Source of the DNA: Cordia subcordata
Taxonomy: Eukaryota > Streptophyta > Magnoliopsida > Boraginales > Cordiaceae
Assembly: GCA_028554755.1 (NCBI GenBank)
Contig: JAPTOF010000033.1
Location: forward strand, 434,001-498,000
DNA: 64,000 nucleotides
Direction: 5' to 3'
Every line of letters begins with the position of its first letter. Positions within the stretch are counted from its first letter, which is position 1. The notes beneath the pieces are model-generated. The model worked only from the letters and a program-made list of their open reading frames with translations, searched no databases and was not told the origin of the DNA. The translations under genes were made by a program, and so were the position numbers. Positions 49,587 through 62,700 of this stretch are shown in pieces.

Positions 49587-50767
49587 AAACCAACTGATAC
49601 TTTTTAAGTGGATGCCAGACGATAAAAGTTTTCAAGTAATAAAGAAACAGATATGGATAGACAGCAGGAGAAAAGTACCAACAGAAAAATGAAAGATCGG
49701 TTATTCGTTTGACATAACATTCTGTCTCCCGTTGCAAATTACACTGGGCCATCCACTTTGGAACAGTTTCCTCGGACAAACTTGAGAACATAAAAATCGA
49801 CAAACAGATGCACTTGTCTGGAGACGAACAATCTTACAACAAAAGGAATGAACACTGATTACATAAAGAGTAACTCTCTTCCACTCCTTAAATACATCAT
49901 AACCTCGAAACATGATGGGTGCAACTTAATAGAACAAAACTGAACAACCCAAACAGTAGCATCTCCTCTTGGAAAGGACAAAAAATGAAAGAACAGACCA
50001 AAAAATGCCCACGGTAAAGCAAAAAGGGGGGGGAAAGGTTGATGTTGCATGCATCCTGAATTCGATAGGGATCAATATTAATCAAGACAGGCCACATATC
50101 TCTTGGAAGGCATATAACAGCTGCGCGAGATAATAATAATCGACCACAAGATGACTAATCTAGAGAACACCAAGAACAAAGAAATAAACACATCCCAGAA
50201 TTTAAAGAGATTAGAAGATGGAGCAATCAGAAAATCAATTGAAGCTTCAGAATTTCATCTGATATACAGCTCAACAAACGTCTGCTGAGATAAAACTGTC
50301 AGAAGAAAGCTTTAAAACTCCCTGTATGAGGTTTGGAATTCAAAGTGCCTTTTTACAACCTAATCACCAAAGCCTCCCTTGCTTGCGCAGAGATTAATTC
50401 ACAAAATTTGAGAACAAAAAATAATGACCCAACCAATCAAATTATTTAAAGATAAACAACAAACATGATAAACAAATTTAAACGCAAAATTGAAAGGGAA
50501 ACTATGCCTAAACCCATAATTGGAAAACCAGCCTGATTTGCAATGGCAGGAGCTTCAACCATTTTGTCAGCATTTCTATTCCCAAGGAATTTATAAAATT
50601 AGATTACATGTGAAACCTGATAACACGCATTGCCAGCCCCATTTCATATGCATTCGAGGCACTATAAATAGAGAATGTCGTTTCCAAATTCCTCCTTAGT
50701 TATAAATAGGTCCACGAGCGCTTGGTCAGACAACAATGCTATTAACAGCAGGCAAGATCCAACACTT

Positions 50768-53700
50768 CTAGATGTAAACAGGTTTGACATCGTGAGCCCC
50801 AAAACTCGCAGCACATTTTGGACACTTGCGGTTTCTTGCTTCAAGAACTCTCTGAACACATGGGTTGCAAAATAGATGGCAGCATCTTGTGATAATAACC
50901 TGCAAAAATTTGGAGCAGCAGTTATTAATCATTTCCCACCAAACAGCAAGACTAACAAAAAGAAAAGAAAAAACACCACCAGATAACTGCAGAGCAAAAG
51001 CTAAACACAATCATTTCCTCAAAAGAGGAAGAAAGAAAATCGAATCAACCCAGCAAAGCATAAGTACACCGCCCTTTTCACCTTCATACTATGCTAAAAA
51101 TCATTTTAGCTCGAGCATGAGATGCTCTTTCAATCAATAGAATGCTTTCTACCTAGAGATCACAATGAAAAGTGAGGATAGCATTTTCTCTTATCAGGAG
51201 TAGGATTCTATACATCCATGCTTAAGTGCACCGTATGCCCAAAAGTATAGTCATGGTAGGGCATCCACCCTACTTAAACTAGTCAGAAAAGACCACCCCC
51301 ATACCAAGCTTCACAGAACAGCACACCAAATAATCTGCCAGACTGCCATATATGCCAGGTTGAAATTGATTTCGAGAACTACTTATCCAAATTACAAAAT
51401 AAGTTTATTTAACTTTTTAGGGGAGAGAAGGTCACACTACATTGATGAGATATAGATTTAGAATTGCTTCATAAATGACTGTCACTAACAGTCATGTTAT
51501 ATTAGCCTATGGACCAGAGTTAGTTATAGTTATAGAAGCAGTTAGTGAGCTGGCAACAGCTATAACAGAATTAGTTGAGATGCACGTACTGCAGACATGT
51601 AGAAATCGCATCTAACTTTAATCATTTCAACATAATAGAATGGTAGATATTTTCTGCAAATCTTTCCCTCTCTCTTCATGCATGACACATTAAATTGCTA
51701 GCCTCTTAAAACAAAAGTACTGCTCAAAATGACAAACAATACTGCAGCCTTGAAGGTAGGCAGTTTCTTTACTCGGAATGGTAAGAGCGCAAAGGCTTCC
51801 CACAAGCCAAATAAAGCCAGTAATGGATATTGCATTAATAAAAACTGAGTCTGTACCTCCTTTTGCCTGTCTAGGCAAATATTGCACTTCAGTATTTCCT
51901 TGTATTCTCTAAGTTCCTGCTGAAGCTTCTCAACAATAGACAACCCCTCTGTGTGTGACTTCAGGCGTGCAGCTTTCCTCCTCAGAGCTTCCAAATCCTC
52001 TTCTGCTCTTCTCCTCTCAAACCTAATTGGACCAGAAACAGTAAAGCAATAAAAGAAAAGAATTCAATTGATCCAGTGCCTAAAATCCACAGAAACATTA
52101 CTATACAGTAAATGAGTCCTCAATCACCTCTCTTTCTCTAGATGTATCTGCAAGTCGGTGAGACCTATTCGACTTTTGTCAACCTTGAATTGTGATTCTT
52201 CAAGTTTCTCCTTTAGCTGCTGAGATGATTTTCTCACATCTAATAATCTTTTTTGAGTATTTTCCAATGCCATCCGGTTCTGGGTCCGCTCTTCTGCAAG
52301 CCTCTGAACTTGGTCTGAGCACATTCTTAGCTGCAAAGCAAGCGACATCTTTGTTAGCATTCACAAGGATGAAAAGTACTAAACTACATAAAAGAGGACA
52401 CATACTTGATCTTCTATTCTGGCAACTTTCATTTCACAGAATTCTGCAGCAGTATTGGCTCGCTGAATTGCTCTTTCCATGCTTTGTTTCTCCATAAGCA
52501 TCCCATCCCCCATCTGTCTCGCCCTTACCCCCTCCAAGAAAAGCTGAAAGAACAGCAAAAGGAATATAGGATTCTCTGGTAAGATCCATACATTCACTGG
52601 AAGTGTCCACTACTCAAAAACTCACCAGCCATGAAAATATAAAGAGACCAGAAGCCAAAATCACAATAGCTGTAGTATTTGGTATAAGAATGCAGATTTT
52701 AAGCATGATGGTGTGAAAGATCATCAGAGCCTACAGAAGGGCGTTGGGGAAAAAAATTAACCTTGCCATAGCACCAAAAAGAATTTATGCAAGTCTTTAC
52801 CAATTGATAAGCTGTTTTATGTGCATAGCAAAGGAGGACCCTAATTGCAAGTGACAGAAAACAAGAATACACTTAACAAGCCCTTTTTTGATCATTGGTA
52901 AAGTGTATATGGAACACACCTGCATTTAGTATAACTTCAAAAAAGACAAACACCAATGTTGGAAGGGAAAACTAGTGCATTAGACCAGTATGACCCTGAC
53001 ATGGGACAAACTGGCAGGAATAGCTAAGAAGCATGAGAACTCTATACAGACTAAAATACCCATGCTGGGTGCGGACTATCTTTCCATGTTTGTCAGATAC
53101 GTGCTCGCTATCCTTCAACCATGTCGAAAGCAAAAAGATCAAACTGAAATTCAGTCCCTTTTTGAACAGCACCTGGCGTTGGACAAGCATCAACATTTGA
53201 TATCTAACTAGTTGACAAAGTTAAAATTAAAATTTTCTCTTACAAGAAGAAAAATGTCAAGTCTTATTTGGGAAACAGTTATTCTCTAGCGGTAAACATC
53301 TTGTTATAGTGTAGGGCCCCCATGTATATGTATCTTTCTGTTGCTTCATGGAGTGTAGAACAGGTAAGTCTCACCAACTTCTTATCGAGCAACTCGCTAC
53401 ATGTCTTCAGGTGCAGCATTACAATAGAAAGGACAAACATTTTACCAACATTATATTGAAATGGTTATCCCCCATGGACATGCTTTGGAACACAATATAT
53501 GTACTCTGTATTTTTATACTCTTGTTATGAAACTACGGAGCATTCTTGTTATGGCCTTCAAAGCTTCTCTAAACAAAAATGTCGAAGGGCCTAAGAATGA
53601 GGGAAGAGATAAATTCCCAACGGATTACTTTAAAACACCTCTACTGACTTTTGAAGTATAAAATCAATTGAATACAGGGAAGGGAGGAAGGATGAAAAGA

Positions 53701-56700
53701 AGACCACTCGGAAAAGACTCTTGCTCCAGCCACCCTGATTCAATAATCCTGTGTAAGGAGTAAAACATTTGAGGAAGAATACTAAGTCAATTCATGGTTG
53801 AGCACAAAATTCAGATGGTTCAGTCGACAATCATAGAATACATGCTATTATTGAACTATTGTACTTTTTACAGCAAAACAAAGTTTATTTGGGCAAACAT
53901 TAGAAAGAGAAAGGAACCAGCACCAGCATGATGGGAATGATTTGGTTAGAGAGAAGGCTTTCTTTAGGTACCACTACTACTCTGCCTGCGCTGATTTGTT
54001 GAAGACTACCCTTGGCACCAGCCAATACATTGTGCACCACAAATTCAGATACAAGTGAACTTTTTGCAGATTCCCTTGTTGTTCTCATACTATACTATCT
54101 ACTATTAAATAACAAAGTAAATTAAGGGAACACTGAAAAAGAAAGAATGGGTAGGACAGGAATGGTCAAAAATTAGTATTTGATACTTCAGGATCAGTGT
54201 AAATTCAAAGAAGGCTTTAAAAGAACAAACACGATAAGAAACTGCAAGTTGCACCTGGCCCCTCCTTCCGGTAAGCTTGCTTCTGGACAAATCATCCATA
54301 TGTCTTTCAATATAGAATTACATATATAGATATATTTGATTTATACCAAGATAAAACCAAAAGCTCCATTTAACAGAAACTTTAGTCAAAGACAACCAAG
54401 AAGAATAATGACATAAATAGTGTCATTTTCCCAGGAATCACCTTTATATTGTAATCATCCCTCTCTGTGACCTGCTGCAAAAGCTGTTGGTTTTGAGTTT
54501 GCATCTCATCATAGGCCTGGCCAATAGTCTGAGACAAAGAAACCAATAGATTTAATCATACAGATGAAATGCAAACAAAAGAACAGCCCACTTATAGGAA
54601 TTAGCACCGAGTGAACCTCGATCTCAGATAGGTAAGCATCTGTTTCTTCATGCTTCGATTTCAAGAGATCTGAAAGTCTGGATTTTTCCCTGATGTACAA
54701 TGAAATAATCTCTCAGTTTTTGAATTTGTACAAAACAACGCAATCAGCCACAAGAGTCAAAAAGCTTCTGAAAAAAGTTCATTTCAGCCTGAAATACTCT
54801 AGCAGCAGATACTCCATAGCTTCTCCATCTAAAACATATAAAGTAGATTCTACATGGTCTGGACTTCAGTGACCGGTTAATAATGTCTCTGACATGGGCA
54901 TAATTGTGCCCTAATTCATAAGCATTATCAAGAAAACCAATCACGTATACCAGATGTTACAGACATGTTGAAGTCATGCTGTGACAGCGCTCTCCTCTAG
55001 AGTATGTACAGGAAACAATTATTAACCAAAACTTGGTGACCAGAAGTGAATATATGGAAGTAAGAATAGGTTCCTGGTTCATCCTTGTGTGAATTGTCAG
55101 GCTGAGAAATAAAAGAAAGACAGACAAGATAGACGACCAAGAGAGCGAAGAAAGTGAGAAAAGAGTCAACATCATAGACTAGAAACTTGAAATGGAACAC
55201 CTTCTTTACTATTTTTCCTCATCTTCTTCAAGTGACTTAACCATAAAATTACCCTTTAGATATAACAATAAGGAATGTCTGCTTCAAGAAGTATATCCTT
55301 CTCTTACTATGGAATTCAAGAATTGCCACAACTAGTCCATATTTATTTCCAAAACATGCAAGAAGGATCCGACTTCCACTGTTTTCTCGATATCCTACAA
55401 TAGGCAGACAAAAACCGAATAACATAATTTTGGTCCGGCCTTAGCAGCAGTGGATGGTACTATCATGGCAAACCACATTAGATGACAACCATTGAAACTT
55501 TAATGCGAATTATAATAACCGCTATGGGTTTTATTTCTTGGTTCTCACAGGTAAAGCATTTCTTATTTAACTATTACCTTGTTTTCTTAAGTTAGTGAAT
55601 ATAATATTATTTTATGAATTTAGTACAATACCATAATGCTTGTCATTAAAAACAGCATATAATGTGCTTGGAACTGCAGTAGCTGAGTCTCAAAGTTCTG
55701 TCATATCATACTCCCTTTTCGAAGTTTATATCTCATGTTACACAAAAATGCCAAGATAAAAATATCTAGACCTAATAAGAAGTGGAACTATTGTCGGAAA
55801 ATGCATGAAGCATAGCTATCATCAAAATACAGCAAGAAATATGGGAAAGCAACAAAACCCATCGTATAACATTTCAAATTTCACTTGCATAAGCAACTCA
55901 TATGTTAACCAATATAAGACACAAAAACTGGCTCCATTCCCATGCACGCCATGCCAACTTTAGTCACTTAATAAACAATTTTTTACAGATACAGGCATTC
56001 AAAAGGAACCGCCAATCTACAGTACCAACTTTTTTACCACCACTAGCTTTTGAAGGGAAGTCTATGCATGAGAAAAATTACAAATTGATACAAGGCTTCA
56101 GCTGCTGCAAATCTGAAGAGGGACCTAAATATGTAAGTGGAACTGGAGCTATTTTGTGAAGTAAAACTACCATGCAAGTAAAGCTATTTCCCATTACTGT
56201 TTGTTTTAAATCATAACTTTTTGGAATAAATATTAAGGTTAAAGTTGAATTTCACATCTGAAAGACACCAGAACAAAGCAAAATCCTTCTCCAGCATTCT
56301 CATAAAGGATTAGACAAAGGATTGTACCAAATTTCTAGCAACTAGCAAAAGCACCTTAAGTGATGCCTAATTACCACATTCCACTGAGAACAATAATCAC
56401 TCGTTTAAAAAATACTTTTAAAATCCGCATTACTTAGAAATTAAACAAAAAGATAAATTTCAATAAGCATCTCATGAGTTTCTGATTCAAAGCGCACGTA
56501 AGTAGAAAAGTGACCTAAGAAAGAAAAATGTGCAACAAAGAACAAATGAGTCAATCTGGAAGAGCATCAGCAAAGAATAACAAAAATATCCTGAGGATAT
56601 TAAGTTCACCTTTTTGATGCGTCCAATTTTTGTCTCAAGTCAGCAATCTCAGCTTCAGCAGCAGCTAGTCTCTGTTGAGAGATAGCCTCAGCTTCAATCG

Positions 56701-59700
56701 CAGTTTTCACCCGCAACTCCAGGTTGTGTTCATCCAGGGCACTTTTTAGGCTTTGCACACAAGCCCAAGCCTTGAACTCAGAATCCCTTGCCTCATGTAC
56801 ATCGCTGGATCCACAAAGGTAGGTTTTATAAATATACACAGCATGAAGGCAACTGAAAGGGAAAAAAGACAAATGGTAATGGGGAAATGCACTTTTCCAC
56901 TGCTCAGATATAGGCGACTGTATATTTCTTTTTGGTGGGTAAGCATGTCTTAATTCAACCAAAAACATGTATAATCAGATGGTCTGCCATGAGGAGCTGG
57001 CAAAGAAACAACTCTCCTAAGCTAGAATACTATTGTCCACATTCCCATTAACACCTAGAGCTCTACTCCAACTAGTGTTCTTTACATTCTTTTGGACCGT
57101 TTGTTCGCAGGAAAATAACTTTATGTGGGAAAATACTTTTAGGGAATAACATATGTTGGAAAAAATATTTTCCGGTGTTTGGTTGTCATTCCGAGAAAGA
57201 TGAAGAGAGACAGGGGCGGGGGAAAAGAGCTTTTAACCATTAAGTACTTGTCTCCTCATAACTTCTTCCATTACATTGACTGGAAATATTTTTCAGTTGA
57301 TTTATTCTATGGTATTAGAAAACACCGGAAAATTAGAAAACATTTGTCAGGAAAAATTTTACGGCAAACAAAATGACCCTTAGTGACATCCAGTTTATGT
57401 GCTTGACATCAAAACTTATGTCCCTTAACAGCATATCATCTGCAGAATCCTTTAACATAGGCAATCGTACTGGTTTCCTTATATCTCCAGCACAAACACC
57501 AAGACATGTAAATGGGAGCATGCGAAAGTTCAAATTTACACACGTACAAGTGACGCTTCGTAATTCAATTCGTCAATAGTTCAATGATGACAGGTCCTTG
57601 ATGAACGAGCAAACCATATATCATGAAACATGTATATATGATATTTCTCAAGGACTATTGTGGCTGACAATACCAGCAAGTGCTGATGTGCTTGACTTGT
57701 CTAGAAGCTAAACCTTGGCATACATGGAAATGTTAATTTCTATCAGCAGTTAAAGGCAATAAGTTTAAGCAGAGGGCTATACTTAGTATGTATGTGTATA
57801 GAACAGATAAATTAGACAAATACAAGAAATCAAGTAAAATTTGGAGGTCAATGCTGATATTTGGAAAGGCTAGTTACAAATAAGAGTAAGCAAAGCATAA
57901 ATTTTCTGGGAAAGGATAGAAACAGGACACTAGTAGGTATTGATTCAGCATATTAGCATGATATTAGAACATAATAAAATTAGTGTTGCATGTTTTTAAG
58001 CATTAACTCAACGGAAGATCGAGGGTTTCTTATCTCATGCACCCACTCCCTCAATTAATAACTGAAGAAGGAGAGAGCGAGATAGAAAGAGAGAGAGAGA
58101 AAGAGTGAGAATATCTCTTGGAATCATCTCTCATTAACTTCTTAATGATTGTACATCTCAGTATTTATAGACACAGCTGATAACTAATTATAACAACTAA
58201 CTACCTACCTATCACCAGCTGTCATCCATATATCAAATATACAAGTATTCACGATAGAGGTCAACACGCTCAATCCACCTCTGCTCCATCTCAGACTGCA
58301 AAACTGTACTGTCAGATTTGTGGAAAACCAAATCATGGTGCCCTTGAATGCTGGCACAGGCTGGATACTGAAAATTATTACAAGGAGAAGAGACAGAATC
58401 AAGCAATGGGAGCTCAGGTGGTTCTTCTTCTTCCTCTGCAAAGTGGGTGCTGGATAGTGGGGCATTTGCCCATGTCACTGCAGGCCTTGCCCCTTTCAGT
58501 CTGCTCAGCCTTATAATGGTCGGGATTCAGTGACTGTGGGCAGTGATCAAACCCTGCCAATTCATCATATTGGCAAAGCCACTCTTAACACTTTATCCTC
58601 TTCCTTTTATCTTTCCAATCTCTTACATGTGCCTCATATTTCTTCCAACTTAATCTCTGTGCATCAATTAACTAAAGACAATAATTGCACCTAGGTTTTT
58701 GATGTAAAGGAAGTCACAATACTGGACAATGCGACTCACAGGGTTCTGCTTTAGGCCTCCTGTAAGCAGGATCTATATTCCTTGAAAGCAGATGCTGCTG
58801 TGACTTCTGCAGACTCCCCTTCTACTTCCCCCAAGTGTTAGACATCCACTATCACCAAGGATTCAGCCCAGCTATGGCATGCCAAGCTAGGACATCCTGC
58901 CAGTTCCATAGTTCACCAAGTTACTAGACAGTTAATGCAGATCATTGTTCTGTTTGTGCCACTTCCAAATCTCATAGATTACCCTTCCCTGTTTCCCACA
59001 GTGTTGCTAGTGCTCCTTTCCAATTGATTCATACAGATGTATGGGGCCCTGCCCCTATTTCTTCCAATAAAGGATAAAAATACTGTATCTTGTTTCTTGA
59101 TGGTTATTCCAGATATTGTTGGTTATACCCTCTAAAAACCAAGGCAGAGGCATATGATTCTTTCTTAGCTTTACTAATTTCATTTCAACTCAGTTCCAAG
59201 CCAAAATAAAGACACTAATGTCAGATAATGGAACTGAGTTCCTTAACAACAAATTTAAACTTTTGTTACAACGAATGGGCACTGTCCATCAAACCTCTTG
59301 CCCCTATACACCACAACAAAATGGTAGGGTGGAAAGAAAACACAGACATCTCATTGAGACCACTCTAGCGTTGCTTCATCAGGCTTCTCTGTCTTCCTTT
59401 TATGGTTAGAAGCACTGGCAACAGCCAATTACTTAATAAACAGAATGCCCACTCCTGTTTTGAACAATGCCTCTCCCTTTTTTAGGCTATTTGGGGAACA
59501 ACCTGACTACTCTTTCTTAAAGGTATATGGCTGTCTATGCTATCCTTGGCTTAGACCCTATACTCAACACAACTTGGGCCTAGATCAAAGCCTTGTGTGT
59601 TTATAGGTTACTGCCCAACAAGCAAAGGCTAAAAATGTATGGATCCAGTTACCAACCAAATGTTTATTTCAAGACACGTTTCCTTTATAGAAAATCAGTT

Positions 59701-62700
59701 CCCCTATATCAATCAGCCCTCTATCACAGAGCCTGCTAATTCTCCATTTCCTAATACACTCCTCAGCTTCACATTTTACCTAAAGCCAATCTTCCTCCTC
59801 CACCGTCTCACCCGGTGTCAGTAGTCACTCAGTCATTGTCCCTGCCTTCTAGAAATAATTTTGGTGAACATACGGAACCTGGTTCTTCTTCCTCTGCAAA
59901 TTGTCTATCTGATTCCCCTCACACCAGTGTCAATCCTACTCCCTGTGAATCTGTTTCTGCATACATACAACCTGAATCCTCATCTCCTCAGTCCAGTTCC
60001 ACATCCCCTATTGTTTCAGCTCCCAGTCATTCTTATGTCCATCCCTATAACATACATCTTATGAATACTAGGTCTAAAACAGGGTCTCTTCCCCCTCCCG
60101 TTTATCAGCTAAATATACTCATTACCAGTCTCCCTGACACTGAACCTTTGACTTAAAAGGAGGCCGCCAGATATGAATGTTGGGTACAGGCCATGCAAGA
60201 AGAGTATCAGGCCCTTATGAGCCAAAATACATGGGACCTAGTTCCTCTTCCCCCTGACAGGACCCCTGTTGGCAATAAGTGGGTATACAGAATTAAGAAG
60301 GTAGATGGTGCTATTTCTAGATATAAGGCCAGATTAGTGGCCTAGGGTTATTTGCAAGAAGCAGGCATTGACTACACCGAGACCTTCAGTCCAGTGGTCA
60401 AAGCTCAAACCACAAGGCTGGTTTTGTCCCTTGTTCTACAGAATAGTTGAGAATTAAAACAACTTGATGTTTCAAATGCCTTCCCCCGTGGCACTCTCAC
60501 AGAAACAGTCTATATGGTGCAGCCCCAAGGCTTTGTTGATCAACAAAATCCTATTATGGTTTGTCATCCAAAAAAGTCTCTCTATGGTTTAAAACAGGCT
60601 ACTAGAGCCTAGTCTCAAAAGTTGTCTACTTTTCTGCCGCAGTCAGAGTTTCAAAATAGCCAGGCTGATACTTCCTTGTTCATTCATAAGACTGCAAAGG
60701 ACTTTACAATCATGCTCATCTATGTAGATGAATTGATCACTAAAAGGAGCTCTTCAGATTACATTACTGAGCTTATTAAATCTATGAACACCCAGTTTGC
60801 TATGAAAGATTTGAGCAGGCTTACCTATTTCCTGGGGTTAGAAGTGGTTAGGAGAGATTCTTCCATCGTGTTACATCACCACAGATATGCACTTAATCTC
60901 CTTCAAAAGGTTGGCATGCTTAAATGTAATTCAACACTAGTTCCTACAGCCACTAAGCCATCACAAGCTGCAGATGCTTCTCAGCCCTATCCTAATTCTA
61001 CCATATTCAGGAGCCTAGTGGATGCTCTTCAATATCTCACCATCACCAGGCCAGATCTCCAATATACAGTTAACTCTGTGTCAGAAAATGCATGCCCCTA
61101 CCCAGGCTGACTTCTCCCGTCTTAAAAAGTGCTTGAAATATATACAAGGGACTATTTGGCAAGGGCTTCAGTTTACAGTTGGGGACTTCAACCTATATGG
61201 GTTCACACTTCAGAGATTCAGATTGGGCCTCAGATCCTGTGGATAGAAAATCTACATCAGGTTTTGCTATATTTCTAGGGTCTAATCTCATTTCCAGGAT
61301 ATCTAAGAAGCAGTATACTGTGGCAAGGAGCTCCACAGAATCTGAGTACAGGGCTATGGCTCTTGTTGCTAATGAAATCAAGTGGATAACCTATATACTT
61401 CAAGATCTTGGCATTTCTACTCCCACTCCAGTGTTTTACTGTAATAATCAATCAGCTATGGCCCTGGCAGTTAATCCTATTTTCCATGCCAGGACTAAGC
61501 ATATTGAGATAGATTATCACTATCTCAGAGATCAAGTGGTGTCCAAGTCTTTGCAACTCCTCTACGCGCCTTCCACTCAACAGGTGGCAGACTTGTTCAC
61601 CAAGCCCTTGCCCTATCATCAGTTCAGCTATTTGAAGAGCAAACTGCCCTTGGTGCTTACCCAAGATCAGTTTGAGGGGGATGATAACACACACAAGTAG
61701 TGTAGGATGACTTATGTAACTGACAGGTGTATATTTGATATATGGATGACAGCTAGTGATAGGCAGTTGGTTAGTAGTCGTTATAATTAGCTATCAGCTG
61801 TGTCTATAAATACTGAGATGTACAATCATTAAGAAGTTAATGGGAAATGATTCGAACAGATATTCTCTCTCTCTCCCCACTTCTTCAATAACACCAATGT
61901 CTTCCCTTTTTTCTTTTTTCTTATCTTAACTTCCCTATCTCCCCTTGTTACTAGTGATACCCTCCCTTAACAAATTTTGCAGCAAAGTTACATGCTACTG
62001 TGAATCATAACCAAATTGTTTTAACAACAAGAAAGTTCACTGCAAAGATGCAATATGTTTTGATTCATAACGGATATACACAATAAACTAGAAAATGAAC
62101 CACCTATCTAAAGCGAAATGAACTCTCCAAGAAAGTCTTCCTCTTCGTTCACCACAAACGTTTTTAACAACTTTCAGGGACAGCTCTCTTCCATTTTCCA
62201 TCTAAATAGGTGAATATCAGAATAACAAGGATAAACATATTTTTAATATCCTCCAGCATAACCATTTCAGTCTATTAATTTACTGACAGGAAACAGATAC
62301 CATTCCGCAACAACTGAGTTATGTTATAACTACTTAATTTGTTACCAGTTGCAATATGATAAAATGAGAGTATTAGTAGATAACAATTAAAGCATCAAGG
62401 AAAAGCAAAAGCAACTGAGTTATGTTATAACTACTTAATTTGTTACCAGTTGCAATATGATAAAATGAGATTATAAGTAAATAATAATTGAAGCATCAGG
62501 GAAAAGCAAGATCAAGAGATCATCACAGACAATCTCACATAGATATAAAAATGGGAAAGGAACTTCTGCAATTGAAGTTAATAAGATAACAGCTTGATGC
62601 AGCTTGCTAAAGTATATAGTTTGAGGTTCTAGAAGTCATTGATTGAATTGTTACATGTGCTAAATGCCAGCTGTAATAGTTAGTCAAAGTATGAGCTGCT

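Larger units (their letters stand above)
47448..50767. other. intergenic between ARPC5 and the HUB2-like gene
   Basis: ARPC5 promoter side first, with a TATA/TGTATA-rich stretch at 47488-47527. Then come a run of 16 G (48081-48096), a family A copy (48308-48528), a SINE-like copy (48960-49055) and a 32-bp tandem duplication (49523-49586). The last few hundred bases below 50768 include the 3' untranslated region of the HUB2-like gene. No further gene is supported. Confidence 0.55.
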
